From Psychrobacillus sp040274765 (GTDB lineage: Bacteria; Bacillota; Bacilli; Bacillales_A; Planococcaceae), in the NCBI GenBank assembly GCA_040274765.1, contig JBEMAY010000025.1, positions 1 to 39,286 of the forward strand: 39,286 bases of DNA, written 5' to 3'. The stretch's first letter is position 1. Each line of letters opens with the position of its first letter. Below the pieces are notes generated by a model. The model did not search any database and was not told the origin of the DNA. It saw only the letters and a list, made by a program, of their open reading frames with translations. The position numbers and the translations under genes are program-made. Shown piece after piece: positions 8,011 to 17,593 of this stretch.

Positions 8011-8610
8011 TTACTTAAACCAACCCTTTTCTTTAAAGCGAGATATTGCCTCAATTCTATTTCCCACTTGGAGCTTCTCCAATATTACGGAAATATAGTT
8101 GCGGACAGTTCCTGGAGTAATATAGAGCTCATTTGCAATTTCTTTTGTATTTTTGCCGTTAGCAATTAGTTCAAGTACCTGGCTCTCTCTATCTGTTAAA
8201 GGATTTTCTTCTTCGAATGCCATATCGACTAATTCTGGAGCATAAATCCGTCGCCCATCCATAATTATTCGGATGGAATTAGCGAGCTCCTCACTAGGAC
8301 TGTCCTTTAAAAGATATCCATTTACGCCTGCTTTACGTGCTCTTTCAAAATACCCGGAGCGGGCGAAGGTAGTTAAAATTATTACCTTGCATGGGTGATC
8401 CTTTAACTCCTCAGCAGCATCTAATCCACTTTTAATAGGCATCTCGATATCCATAATACAAATATCAGGTTGAAGCCGCTTAATAAGTGTAAGAGCTTCC
8501 TCTCCGTTATTTGCTTTACCGATAACTTCCATATCTTCTTCTAGATCTAGAAGAGAGCCAAGTGCCCCTAAAACCATTCGTTGGTCTTCAGCGATGATAA
8601 TTCGTATCAT
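8011..8610 (-). CDS. desR: DesR response regulator of membrane fluidity
   Basis: A 199-residue NarL/LuxR-type response regulator, exactly the length of Bacillus subtilis DesR. The receiver domain (1-120) has the phospho-acceptor Asp54 in CIMDIEMP, conserved Thr in ILTTFAR, and Lys in YLLKDSPSEELA. The LuxR-type helix-turn-helix is at about 135-199 (LTDRESQVLELIANGKNTKEIA, GTVRNYIS). The C-terminal RFKEKGWFK ending is typical of DesR. When phosphorylated by DesK at low temperature it activates the des desaturase gene. It starts 2 bp after the desK stop, so the pair is coupled. Confidence 0.95.
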   Translation of the reverse strand: MIRIIIAEDQRMVLGALGSLLDLEEDMEVIGKANNGEEALTLIKRLQPDICIMDIEMPIKSGLDAAEELKDHPCKVIILTTFARSGYFERARKAGVNGYLLKDSPSEELANSIRIIMDGRRIYAPELVDMAFEEENPLTDRESQVLELIANGKNTKEIANELYITPGTVRNYISVILEKLQVGNRIEAISRFKEKGWFK

Positions 8611-8612
8611 GT

Positions 8613-9743
8613 TTAATCCTCCTGCCGCGTTTGTAATATTACATTTGGTACTCTGATATTGATCGTAGTACCGTTTTTTGAATAGATATCGAGCGTACCG
8701 TTAACAAATTCCAGTCGCTCCTTGATACCCTGCAAACCATGTCCTTTAATCCAGTCTTTGCTAAGATCTAAGCCCTTTCCGTTATCGTGCACCTTCAGTA
8801 AGGTTTCTTTCGCTGACTGCTTTAGTGAAATAGAACAGGCAGTGGCTCCACTATGTTTTACTACATTAGTTACTGTTTCCTTCAAACACATACTTAGCAT
8901 ATTTTCAACGATGGGTGGCGTTTTCACAAGGTGAAGGGAGCCACTAATCTTACAAGAAATTCCTGCTGCATTTAATATTTGCTGAACTCTGTAAATCTCA
9001 TCCTCTAATTTAGTACCACGCATATTCGTGACTAGTTCTCGGACCTCTTTTAAAACGGATCGAGCTGTTTGGTGAATATCTTGAACTTCCCGTTTAGCTG
9101 CCTCCGGGTCCTTATCCATTAGCCTACCAGCTAAGTCGCTTTTTAGACCTATCAAAGAAAGCTTTTGTCCAAGTGTATCGTGTAAGTCTCTTGCGATTCT
9201 TTCGCGTTCCTCTATAACCATATATTGAGCAATACGCTGATTGGCATGTTCTAATTGACCTTCTAGCATTTCTCGTTTATGTCGATTATAAGTACTAAAA
9301 GGCAATAAAATAACTCCAAGTATACAAATAATTAAAAATGGCCATTGAGAAATAAATAATTCTACTTTTATATAGAAGCCGACAATAACAGCTGTTAAGG
9401 TAGAGACAATATTAAGGCTATATATTAAGAAAAAGCCTACTTTCTGTGTAATATTCCCGATAAAAAAGGAAAGAAAGATAGAAAAGTAAATATAGCCATA
9501 GTAATAGGTCATCAATAAGCTAATCATTATTTCAATGGCTAAGCAAACATATAAAAACCAACCTGTCGATTTAAAAGAAAGACGGTAGGCAAGAAAAAAA
9601 ATACCTGTAAAGAGTAGTCCTATAAGGATTTCAGATAATTCGTTTGAACGAAAGATAAAGAAAAAAGGAAAGATACAAAATACGACCCATGCATAGATAC
9701 TTAGCCAGGGGGCTTTGGGAAAAATTTGATACCATTTATTCAT
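8613..9743 (-). CDS. desK: DesK thermosensor histidine kinase
   Basis: A 376-residue sensor kinase close to Bacillus subtilis DesK (370). About five transmembrane segments fill residues 13-150, the part that senses bilayer thickness. The HisKA_3 dimerization segment carries RERIARDLHDTLGQKLSL with His188, the same number as in B. subtilis DesK. The ATPase domain shows CLKETVTNVVKHSGA (N box), DNGKGLD and GHGLQGIKERL. The DxLGQ part of the HisKA_3 motif also supports phosphatase activity. Its start follows GAAAGGTG. A hairpin separates it from des, so it may have its own promoter (a TATAAT lies at 9778-9783 on the minus strand) in addition to readthrough. Confidence 0.95.
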   Translation of the reverse strand: MNKWYQIFPKAPWLSIYAWVVFCIFPFFFIFRSNELSEILIGLLFTGIFFLAYRLSFKSTGWFLYVCLAIEIMISLLMTYYYGYIYFSIFLSFFIGNITQKVGFFLIYSLNIVSTLTAVIVGFYIKVELFISQWPFLIICILGVILLPFSTYNRHKREMLEGQLEHANQRIAQYMVIEERERIARDLHDTLGQKLSLIGLKSDLAGRLMDKDPEAAKREVQDIHQTARSVLKEVRELVTNMRGTKLEDEIYRVQQILNAAGISCKISGSLHLVKTPPIVENMLSMCLKETVTNVVKHSGATACSISLKQSAKETLLKVHDNGKGLDLSKDWIKGHGLQGIKERLEFVNGTLDIYSKNGTTINIRVPNVILQTRQED

Positions 9744-9787
9744 TTAGCAGACACCTTTCACATATACACTTTCCCTTATTATAAAGT

Positions 9788-9820
9788 AAAACCATCCCCT
9801 AGTGGATAAGGAATGGTTTT
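9788..9820 (-). terminator. Hairpin between des and desK
   Basis: On the minus strand AAAACCAT pairs with ATGGTTTT with further CC/GG pairing, followed by a partly T-rich stretch. It may end or attenuate the des transcript before desKR. Confidence 0.6.
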
Positions 9821-9829
9821 AAGAAAGGT

Positions 9830-10903
9830 CTATTTTCCTTCGACTGTTGTATTTTTAGTATTTAGGTTAACTCCATTTTTAGTTTGTTTCAGCAAATGCT
9901 TAATCTCTTTAAAGGTAACAAAGCTTTTGTTTTCTTCATCAAATAAACGGAAATGAATGGATTGTAAACTTGTACGAAGATTTATAGTTGTAGCCTTGTG
10001 TAAAGGTGGTGTAGATTCATGTGCTTTTTCTAAATTATAGTTAGGTACTCTAGGACTTAAATGATGCACATGATGGAAACCAATATTGCCTGTTACCCAT
10101 TGTAGCACTCTTGGTAATTTGTAATAAGAGCTTCCTTCAATCGCAGCTTTTACATAATCCCATTCTTTCTCATCTTCGAAATAGGAATCTTCAAACTGAT
10201 GCTGTACATAGAACAACCAAATCCCTAATGCTCCTGCTACAAAAAGAATAGTTCCTTGTATAATGGCAAATGCTTGCCAGCCAATTAACCAAATCATGAA
10301 AGAATAAATAACAATTACTGAAATGTTGATAAGGTACGTATTATAACGCTCTTTTCCTTTAGCGCCTTTACGGTTAATACGATTACTTACTAGAAATAAT
10401 AAAGCAGGTCCTAAACCAAACATAACAATCGGATTTCGATATAGTCGGTAAGAAAGACGCTTCATCGGTGAAGCTTCTATATACTCTTCAACTGTCATCA
10501 TCCAAATATCCCCAACTCCACGTTTATCTAAATTACCGCTAGTTGCGTGGTGAATATTATGCTCACGTTTCCATTTCTCATATGCAAATAAGGTGATAAT
10601 GCCTGTAATTGTTCCTATTATGTTGTTAGCTTTCTTGTTTTTAAAGAAAGATCCGTGTGTACAATCATGAAAAATAATAAATATACGAACGACAAATCCT
10701 GCGGCGATGATGGACAAACCAACAGTTAACCATACAGAAATATCGAGACTTAAATAGGCTAAATACCAAAGGATAAAAAATGGTGGAATCGTATTTATGA
10801 GCTGTACTATGCTTTTCTTCAACTCAGAATTTTCAAATGGTTTCACATTTTTTCGTAATTCAAGTGTTTTTTCTCTACTCATGATAATTCCTCCTATATA
10901 CAT
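9830..10903 (-). CDS. des: Phospholipid/fatty-acid desaturase Des
   Basis: A membrane desaturase that introduces a double bond into membrane lipid acyl chains under cold conditions. The three histidine boxes are present: HDCTHG (about 79-84), HNIHH (about 115-119) and HHVHH (about 274-278), with hydrophobic pairs between them. It is listed at 357 residues; B. subtilis Des has about 352. The start may be the ATG seven codons downstream (MSREKTLELRK, at 10882), because AGGAGGAATTATC lies directly before it; the longer form would overlap that binding site. It lies upstream of desK-desR on the same strand, completing the Des regulatory pathway. Confidence 0.93.
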   Translation of the reverse strand: MYIGGIIMSREKTLELRKNVKPFENSELKKSIVQLINTIPPFFILWYLAYLSLDISVWLTVGLSIIAAGFVVRIFIIFHDCTHGSFFKNKKANNIIGTITGIITLFAYEKWKREHNIHHATSGNLDKRGVGDIWMMTVEEYIEASPMKRLSYRLYRNPIVMFGLGPALLFLVSNRINRKGAKGKERYNTYLINISVIVIYSFMIWLIGWQAFAIIQGTILFVAGALGIWLFYVQHQFEDSYFEDEKEWDYVKAAIEGSSYYKLPRVLQWVTGNIGFHHVHHLSPRVPNYNLEKAHESTPPLHKATTINLRTSLQSIHFRLFDEENKSFVTFKEIKHLLKQTKNGVNLNTKNTTVEGK

Positions 10904-10954
10904 ATTTCGTTAGCTTAACTATAAAGCAATGCTGGTATTAGGAGTAGGCATAAA

Positions 10955-10984
10955 CGTCAAGTCAAGACTATGACAAGTATCATA
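10955..10984 (-). promoter_or_regulatory. Candidate DesR operator / des promoter
   Basis: Upstream of des there is a dyad TATGA-CAAGTA-TCATA (10969-10984), and next to it two minus-strand TTGAC elements (10955-10965). The location fits a regulated promoter with an activator site just upstream of the -35. Assignment to DesR rests on position, not on a matched consensus. Confidence 0.4.
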
Positions 10985-11000
10985 TAGGACAATATATAGA

Positions 11001-11030
11001 AAAAAAGCTAACCGACAATAAGCGGTTAGC
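11001..11030 (-). terminator. Terminator of the proline symporter gene
   Basis: GCTAACCG and CGGTTAGC form an 8-bp stem around ACAATAAG. On the minus strand it is followed by a run of T. It lies 8 bp beyond the stop codon. Confidence 0.9.
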
Positions 11031-11037
11031 CCTTTAC

Positions 11038-12531
11038 TTATAATTTTTTACGTTCTTCTTTTAATAACTGCACTGTTTCATCGAACTCTTTCTCAATCTC
11101 GGCATTAGGCTTGTAGGTTAACAAGCTCACTACCACTGTAACAATCAGAGCTAAAAGGAAGCCGGGAACTATTTCATATAATGCGTCTTTAAGTGTTTCG
11201 TTAGCCTTCCAGACCACAACAGTTACAGCACCAACTACCATCCCTGAAAGTGCACCGGTAGCAGTAATCTTTTTCCAATAAAGTGAAAGTAAAATGACCG
11301 GACCAAATGACGCACCGAAGCCCGCCCATGCAAAGGCTACAAGGCCCAAAATAGTCTCATTTTGCTCCCATGCAAGAATTGCAGCAACTACGGACACTAC
11401 CAATACAGCAATACGACCATAATTAACATAAGCTCGGTCGGATGCATCTGTTTTTATAAATGCTTTATACAAATCCTCTATTAATGCTGATGATGTAACG
11501 ATTAACTGAGAGGAAATAGTACTCATAATAGCTGCCAAGACTGCAGCAAGTACTAATCCTGCTATAAATGGATGAAAAACAATTTGGCCTAGTGCGATGA
11601 AAATAGCTTCTGGGTCAGTAAGAGTCAAGTCAGGATGTTGCTTATAATATGCAAGTCCTACTAAAGCTGTCGAAATAGCTCCAACTAAACTTAGAATCAT
11701 CCAGCCTATACCAATTCGACGAGCATTTTTTGTTTCTTTTACTGAACTGATAGCCATAAAGCGAACAATAATATGTGGTTGTCCGAAGTAACCAAGACCC
11801 CATGCCAAAGAAGAAATAATACCGGCTGTAGTAGTCCCAGCGACCAGACTTAAGTGATTAGGGTTAACTTCTTTAATAGATTGCACTGTAGAGTCTAGGC
11901 CTCCAGTAGCAAACAAACCTATAATCGGCACAAAAATTAATGCTAAAAACATTAGGAGTCCCTGTAGAAAATCTGTGTAACTAACTGCTAGAAATCCTCC
12001 AAAAAGAGTATAAGCCACTACAACAGCAGATACTACTAGGAGGCCTGTGTGGTAATCTAAACCGAACGAGCTTTCAAAAAATACCCCACCAGCAACCATT
12101 CCTGAGGAAACATAGAAAGTGAAGAATAAAAGAATAATGAGACCTGATACTACTCGTAACAAACGAGAAGATTGCTTCAAACGACTTTCTAAGTAGCTTG
12201 GAATAGTAATGGAATCGTTGGAAACCTGTGTGTATACGCGTAAGCGTGGTGCTACATATAGCCAGTTTAAATATGCACCAATGGTTAAACCAACAGCTAT
12301 CCAAGCTTCTCCCATACCATGTAGATAGATTGCTCCTGGTAATCCCATTAGGAGCCACCCAGACATGTCAGCAGCTCCTGCACTTAAAGCAGTAACTGCA
12401 GGGCCCAGTGAACGTCCTCCTAGCATATAATCAGTCAGGTTAACTGTCTTTCTATACGAATAATACCCGATAGCAAGCATAGCAACCATATAGATAGCTA
12501 TGGCTATTATTTGATAAGTTTCTGTGGACAT
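11038..12531 (-). CDS. putP: Sodium/proline symporter (PutP/OpuE family)
   Basis: A 497-residue sodium:solute symporter with about 13 hydrophobic segments. The N-terminus includes YYSYRKTVNLTDYMLGGRSLGP and SAGAADMSGWLLMGLPGA, the sodium- and proline-binding region of PutP. GLGYFGQPHIIVRFMAI near 246-262 is also a PutP hallmark. The usual family length is 470-500. B. subtilis has two close homologs: PutP (proline as nutrient) and OpuE (osmoprotective uptake). Which role applies here is open, because no putA/putB-type catabolic gene is adjacent. The start follows AAAAGGAGG. It stands alone and is divergent from sbcD. Confidence 0.92.
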   Translation of the reverse strand: MSTETYQIIAIAIYMVAMLAIGYYSYRKTVNLTDYMLGGRSLGPAVTALSAGAADMSGWLLMGLPGAIYLHGMGEAWIAVGLTIGAYLNWLYVAPRLRVYTQVSNDSITIPSYLESRLKQSSRLLRVVSGLIILLFFTFYVSSGMVAGGVFFESSFGLDYHTGLLVVSAVVVAYTLFGGFLAVSYTDFLQGLLMFLALIFVPIIGLFATGGLDSTVQSIKEVNPNHLSLVAGTTTAGIISSLAWGLGYFGQPHIIVRFMAISSVKETKNARRIGIGWMILSLVGAISTALVGLAYYKQHPDLTLTDPEAIFIALGQIVFHPFIAGLVLAAVLAAIMSTISSQLIVTSSALIEDLYKAFIKTDASDRAYVNYGRIAVLVVSVVAAILAWEQNETILGLVAFAWAGFGASFGPVILLSLYWKKITATGALSGMVVGAVTVVVWKANETLKDALYEIVPGFLLALIVTVVVSLLTYKPNAEIEKEFDETVQLLKEERKKL

Positions 12532-12678
12532 ATAAAATCCTCCTTTTAATCATAATCTTTACATATTTACTATTTAACTTTATATGAAATCTCGGCAAGT
12601 TAATATAACCTATCGTTTTTAAATGATAAAATAGATATAAATTAACATATAATCTTCAGTGTAGGAGGGTAATTACTC

Positions 12679-13845
12679 ATGAAAATATTTCACACAGCCG
12701 ACTGGCATTTAGGTAAATTAGTACAAGGTATCTATATGACAGAAGATCAAAGATTTGTGTTGAATGAATTTGTAAAAGCTATAGATGAAGAGAAGCCAGA
12801 CGTAGTAATCATAGCAGGAGATTTATATGACCGTGCTGTACCACCTGCAGAAGCTGTAAATTTGTTGGACAATGTACTTGCAGAGATTGTATTAAAACAT
12901 CAGACTCCTGTTTTAAGCATTGCGGGAAACCATGACAGTCCAGGGCGTTTAAATTTTGGAAGAAATATTATGAAAGAAACAGGTTTACATATAGTAGGAC
13001 AACTAACAAAAGAATTTAATTCTGTGACAATCAGTGATGAATATGGAGAAGTAGAATTTCATCTAATCCCATATATGGACCCTTCTCAGGTTAGGTTCAT
13101 ACTCGAGGATGAGACAATCACCAGTCATCAGCTAGCCATGAAAAAAATAGTGGAAGCCATTGAATTGCAAATGGATTTTTCAAAAAGACATGTATTTGTG
13201 GGACATGCCTTTGTTACTCCTCAAGGTCGGGAAGAGAATAATACTAGTGAGTCAGAAAGACCGCTTGCCATTGGTGGAGCTGAGTATGTAGATGCTTCGC
13301 TATTTAAGAACTTCAAGTACACAGCGTTAGGACATCTTCATCAAGCACATTTTGTGCAAAATGAAACCATTCAATACGCCGGATCGCCTTTAAAATATTC
13401 CATTTCAGAAGAACACCATAAAAAAGGCTTTCTCATCGTAGAGATGGATGAAAAGGGCAGGACGAAAGTAGAAAAGAGATTACTTACTCCTAAAAGAGAT
13501 ATGCGTACAGTGGAAGGTTATTTGCATGATATTTTACAGCATCCTGTGAGTGAGGATTATATTTTTGTGAAGCTGTTAGATGAAACACCGGTGCTTTCAC
13601 CAATGGAACAAATCCGAACAGTATATCCTAATGCGATGCACGTAGAAAGAAAAGTATTTCAATCCATTGGAATAGGGAAAGTAGAGGAACAGAAAAGTCG
13701 TCATAAGATGAATGACTTCATGTTATTTGAATCCTTTTATGAGGAAATTAAAGGACAATCCCCATCAGAGGAGACAAAGGAGCTATTTAAGGAAGTACTT
13801 TCGGGATTGATGCTTGAAGAAAGAGAAGGAGGGAGCAGAGCATGA
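12679..13845 (+). CDS. sbcD: SbcD nuclease subunit
   Basis: A 388-residue Mre11-type nuclease. The metal-ligand motifs appear in order: DWHLGK (about 8-13), GDLYDR (about 47-52), GNHDSPGR (about 76-83), GHAF (about 175-178) and GHLHQAH (about 215-221). The capping and C-terminal regions follow. With SbcC it forms the SbcCD complex, an ATP-dependent exo/endonuclease that cleaves hairpins and blocked double-strand ends. The start follows GTAGGAGGG. Its stop overlaps the sbcC start by 4 bp. Confidence 0.96.
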   Translation: MKIFHTADWHLGKLVQGIYMTEDQRFVLNEFVKAIDEEKPDVVIIAGDLYDRAVPPAEAVNLLDNVLAEIVLKHQTPVLSIAGNHDSPGRLNFGRNIMKETGLHIVGQLTKEFNSVTISDEYGEVEFHLIPYMDPSQVRFILEDETITSHQLAMKKIVEAIELQMDFSKRHVFVGHAFVTPQGREENNTSESERPLAIGGAEYVDASLFKNFKYTALGHLHQAHFVQNETIQYAGSPLKYSISEEHHKKGFLIVEMDEKGRTKVEKRLLTPKRDMRTVEGYLHDILQHPVSEDYIFVKLLDETPVLSPMEQIRTVYPNAMHVERKVFQSIGIGKVEEQKSRHKMNDFMLFESFYEEIKGQSPSEETKELFKEVLSGLMLEEREGGSRA

Positions 13846-16800
13846 AGCCTATTCAGTTGAAAATGACAGCATTTGGTCCCTATAAATACACAGAAACGAT
13901 TAACTTTGCCGATCTGAGGAATCATCGATTATTTGTCATATCTGGAGCGACGGGTGCAGGAAAAACGACCATATTTGATGGGATAAGCTTTGCTCTATAC
14001 GGTTCTGGAAGTGGAGAAGATAGAAAAGATACAAAGATGCTTCGTAGTGACTTTGCATTGGATGATACGCATACTTCTGTTGAATTGATATTTGAAATAT
14101 TTAACCGTAAATATCGTATTCTGAGACAGCTTCCACATGTCAAAAAAGGAAATAAAAGCTCAACTGGAGAAAAATATGAATTCTATGAAATAAAGGAAAT
14201 AGGGGAGGAACCTGTTGTTGAAAGGCAAATAGTTTCAGAGATTAACAAAAAGATAGAAGATATCATTGGTCTTACGCAAGATCAGTTCAGCCAAATCGTC
14301 ATGCTACCTCAAGGCGAATTTAGGAAGCTATTAACCTCTTCTACCGAAAACAAGGAAGCGATTCTTCGTAAGATATTTAAAACAGAACCATATAGGCTGA
14401 TTAATGAAAGGCTTAAAGAGAAAAAATTAGTAGCTGAAGCGGAGCTGAAGAAAGAAGAAAATACACGCAAGAGCTATTCCGAGCAGATTTTGGCTTCTTT
14501 TCCCAAACGCGAATCAATTCTTTTTGAGCTTTTAGAGGAAGGTAATTATAATATTTTCCAACTAAAGGATGCTTTACAGGCCGAGACTTATTATTACCGA
14601 GATAAGATTGAAAAAGACAAGATTCTTTGTGAGGAAGCGTATGAAAATCAGGTAGCCAAGCAATCTGCCTATTACAGCGCTAAAAACACCAATATGGAAC
14701 TAGAGGAGCTTGAGGTAAAAGAGAATAGCCTACAACATCTACTTAGTCAGGAAGCAACATACAAAGATGAAGAAAGTAGGCTAGAGGCAGCAGAGCGCGC
14801 ATATACAATAGTGGCGATTGAAAACTATTTTAAAGAAACAGTAAATGAAGAAATTTTAAAAGAAAGCCTCTTGATTAAAGCTAAAGAGGATCTATCCTTA
14901 ACATCTAATTCTTTAATCCATATGGAAGAGGTATACCATCAAGAGGTAAGTAAAAAGCAAGAACGTGAACAAAGTGTAGAAGCTGTAATACAGCTAAATG
15001 CTCTATTACCTTTAATGGAGGACCTAGAAAAAGGGAAGCAGCAGTTAAAAGAGCTAGAGGTTAGACAACGTGATCTCAAGGAGCAGCATGAACTTAAAAT
15101 AGCTACATACCAACAAGCTAAGGCAAGCCACCTTTTGATGAAAAACGAAATAGAGAAGCTAGAGGAGCAAGTAAGCCCATTAGATAACAAGGTTCAACAA
15201 TACACTCAGATTAAAGAGCATTATCAACTAATGCAGACCTTTATACAGCAGGAGTCCAGGCTTGAGGAGTGGAAGAACATAGAAGAAAAGGAAGAGAAGA
15301 TCTACCTTAAAGCCCAACAAACTCTTCAATATGAAGAAGGCAGATGGCTTAACAATCAGGCGAGTATCCTTGCTTCCAGGCTCGTAGACGGTGAAGCTTG
15401 TCCCGTTTGTGGTAGTACCGAGCATAAGCCAACTAGCACCTATACTCATGAGGATATACTAACAGATGATCAAGTGCAGAGCCTGAAAAAAGATCTTACG
15501 AGTAAGGAAACGAGCTACTTAACTGTTCGTGCTAAAAGAGAGCATGCGCTTGAGAATATAGAAAAAATATTGGAGCAGCTAGAAGAGCTACAATTATCTA
15601 TTCTAGATATAGAGCAAGTAAAAATGGACCTAACTCAGCTAGAAAATGAAATAGAAGGTCTCCGTTCTGATAAGGAAAGCTTAAATTCCTTAAAGGAAAC
15701 GTACAAAACGAGTGTAAGACAAATTGAGGAATTAGAAGAAAACAAGAATATTATAGAAGCAGCTTATATTCATGCAAAGTCTGAATATGAGCAAGCAAAT
15801 GCCGTCCTAGAGTCCAAACAAAGCTCTATCCCAAGTACAATTTCCAATCTTGAGGAGCTTCACGAACAAATTAATGCTGCTACAAAGCAAAAGCTCCTAC
15901 TAGAAGAAGCATGGGAGCAGGCTCAAAAGAAATATAAAGAGGCGGAGGAATTGCATACGAAAGCCCAAATGCGATTAGAGCATGCCACTCAATCCGCAGA
16001 GGAAGCAATACGTAAGCAAGAGAAGGCTAAACAACAATTTTTACAAGCGCTAGTAAACGCTGGTTTTGAAACCAAAGAGGAGTATGAGAGAGCAAGAATG
16101 GATGAACCTGCAAGAAAGGCGTTAAGAGAACGTTGTGAAGCATATAAACAGGCGGTACATACCTTTACCGAACAAGTGAAGGATGGTTATAAAAAGCTAG
16201 AAGGTAAGAGCAAAGTCGATTTGCACAACCTTGAAGAAGAGCTAAGCCAACTTAAAACTGCATATGAAACTGCATTAAATACTTTGAATAGTACTAAAGA
16301 TTTAGTAAAAGCTGGCAAAGAAATTCAAGAAAAAATAGCATTATCCAGTGATCGTATTGCTAAGCTAGAGCAACAAGTAAGTCATATCCTCGATTTATAC
16401 GACTTACTTAGAGGGCAAAATCCTTTGAAAATTTCTTTTGAACGCTATATACAAATAGAGTACTTAGAACAGATTATCCATGCAGCCAATGAAAGACTTA
16501 AGCATTTATCGAATGGCCAGTACCAACTAATGAGAAGTGATAGACAGGAGACGCACGGCAAGCAAAGTGGGCTTGGTCTAGATGTATATGATGCCTACAC
16601 TGGCCAAATCCGAGACGTTAAAACATTGTCAGGAGGAGAAAAGTTTAATGCCTCCTTATGTCTAGCTCTTGGCATGGCAGACGTGATCCAAGGCTATCGT
16701 GGAAGTGTAAGAATTGATACGATGTTTATCGACGAAGGTTTTGGTTCACTAGACGAGGAGTCTTTAAACAAAGCAATAGACACTTTGGTAGATCTTCAGA

Positions 16801-16922
16801 AGTCAGGCCGAATGGTTGGTGTAATCTCTCATGTTAGTGAACTTAAGTCGGCTATTCCTGCGATACTGGAGGTCGAGAAACTAAAAGAAGGCTACAGCCG
16901 AACAAAGTTTGTGATTAAGTAA
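13842..16922 (+). CDS. sbcC: SbcC ATPase subunit
   Basis: A 1026-residue SMC/Rad50-type ATPase. Walker A GATGAGKTT lies at about 35-43 and the Q-loop in ITLTQDQFSQIVMLPQGEFRKLL-like sequence near 145-165. Two long coiled-coil arms (about 180-500 and 535-850) flank the zinc hook CPVC with Cys520 and Cys523. The C-terminal lobe holds the signature LSGGEKF (about 928-934) and Walker B MFIDEGFGSLDEESL (about 964-978). The length is normal for the family. It partners SbcD. The start is placed by AGAAGGAGGG shortly upstream. Confidence 0.96.
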   Translation: MKPIQLKMTAFGPYKYTETINFADLRNHRLFVISGATGAGKTTIFDGISFALYGSGSGEDRKDTKMLRSDFALDDTHTSVELIFEIFNRKYRILRQLPHVKKGNKSSTGEKYEFYEIKEIGEEPVVERQIVSEINKKIEDIIGLTQDQFSQIVMLPQGEFRKLLTSSTENKEAILRKIFKTEPYRLINERLKEKKLVAEAELKKEENTRKSYSEQILASFPKRESILFELLEEGNYNIFQLKDALQAETYYYRDKIEKDKILCEEAYENQVAKQSAYYSAKNTNMELEELEVKENSLQHLLSQEATYKDEESRLEAAERAYTIVAIENYFKETVNEEILKESLLIKAKEDLSLTSNSLIHMEEVYHQEVSKKQEREQSVEAVIQLNALLPLMEDLEKGKQQLKELEVRQRDLKEQHELKIATYQQAKASHLLMKNEIEKLEEQVSPLDNKVQQYTQIKEHYQLMQTFIQQESRLEEWKNIEEKEEKIYLKAQQTLQYEEGRWLNNQASILASRLVDGEACPVCGSTEHKPTSTYTHEDILTDDQVQSLKKDLTSKETSYLTVRAKREHALENIEKILEQLEELQLSILDIEQVKMDLTQLENEIEGLRSDKESLNSLKETYKTSVRQIEELEENKNIIEAAYIHAKSEYEQANAVLESKQSSIPSTISNLEELHEQINAATKQKLLLEEAWEQAQKKYKEAEELHTKAQMRLEHATQSAEEAIRKQEKAKQQFLQALVNAGFETKEEYERARMDEPARKALRERCEAYKQAVHTFTEQVKDGYKKLEGKSKVDLHNLEEELSQLKTAYETALNTLNSTKDLVKAGKEIQEKIALSSDRIAKLEQQVSHILDLYDLLRGQNPLKISFERYIQIEYLEQIIHAANERLKHLSNGQYQLMRSDRQETHGKQSGLGLDVYDAYTGQIRDVKTLSGGEKFNASLCLALGMADVIQGYRGSVRIDTMFIDEGFGSLDEESLNKAIDTLVDLQKSGRMVGVISHVSELKSAIPAILEVEKLKEGYSRTKFVIK

Positions 16923-16934
16923 CGGAGGTATGTC

Positions 16935-17432
16935 ATGGACATGGATCGACACTTTTTAAAAATGGCATTGATGGAGGCAGCGAAAGCGTTAGAGGAAAAT
17001 ACTTATCCAGTTGGAGCTGTTATTGTGGATGAACATTTTAATCTCGTCGCTAAAGGCAGAAATAGAGTACATCCTAGTCAGGATATTACGGCACATGCAG
17101 AAATAGATGCGATAAGAAATGCCGGGAGTGCTATGTTTGATGCTAAGATTAAAAATAAGAAATTTACGCTTTATAGCTCCCTTGAGCCTTGTCCGATGTG
17201 TACCGGAGGAATACTGTTTGCTAAAATTCAGCGTGTCGTTTGGTTGTTAAACGACGACCTCGGTTTTGGAGGATATAAAAGATTGAAGGATGCTTCTGTC
17301 TTTCTAGAAAAATTTGACCGTATCGAAGTAATAGAAGAACCTTTTGAGGATTTAAAGAATAGACAGAAGGAATTAATGATTAGCTGGGAGACAAACGCAA
17401 ATAATGTAACATCATTACGTAATAGGCAATAA
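16935..17432 (+). CDS. Zinc-dependent nucleoside/guanine deaminase family protein
   Basis: A 165-residue CDA-fold deaminase. The zinc motif is HAEIDAIR with His54 and the proton-shuttle Glu56, followed by PCPMC with Cys86 and Cys89. The overall pattern (YPVGAVIV, HPSQDITAHAEIDAI, FTLYSSLEPCPMCTGGILFAKI) fits the guanine deaminase/TadA-like group. It is not TadA itself by context or length, and the base deaminated is uncertain. The start is the ATG 12 bp after the sbcC stop, with GGAGGT upstream, so it is likely co-transcribed with sbcDC. It ends before a strong terminator. Confidence 0.82.
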   Translation: MDMDRHFLKMALMEAAKALEENTYPVGAVIVDEHFNLVAKGRNRVHPSQDITAHAEIDAIRNAGSAMFDAKIKNKKFTLYSSLEPCPMCTGGILFAKIQRVVWLLNDDLGFGGYKRLKDASVFLEKFDRIEVIEEPFEDLKNRQKELMISWETNANNVTSLRNRQ

Positions 17433-17536
17433 GATGAAAAGTATGCATGGTAAATAGTAGATTTTCCTGAGAAAGCGATAAGTCTGAAGTTTGGAAAAGT
17501 AAATATAATCTATAAATACTCAAATTAATAGAAGGA

Positions 17537-17572
17537 AAGCTCGCGGAATTACGATTTTCGCGAGCTTTTTTA
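17537..17572 (+). terminator. Terminator of the sbcDC-deaminase operon
   Basis: AAGCTCGCG pairs perfectly with CGCGAGCTT and is followed by a run of T. It lies about 100 bp after the deaminase stop. Confidence 0.9.
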
Positions 17573-17593
17573 TGATTAGAGAAAAATAGATTA

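Noticed and set aside
12074..12358. 94-codon minus-strand frame inside putP
   Set aside because: It is in another frame of the same strand as putP; the putP frame explains the sequence and this one has no recognisable features.
15228..15449. Antisense frame inside sbcC
   Set aside because: It is opposite the zinc-hook region of a well-supported gene and lacks a start signal.
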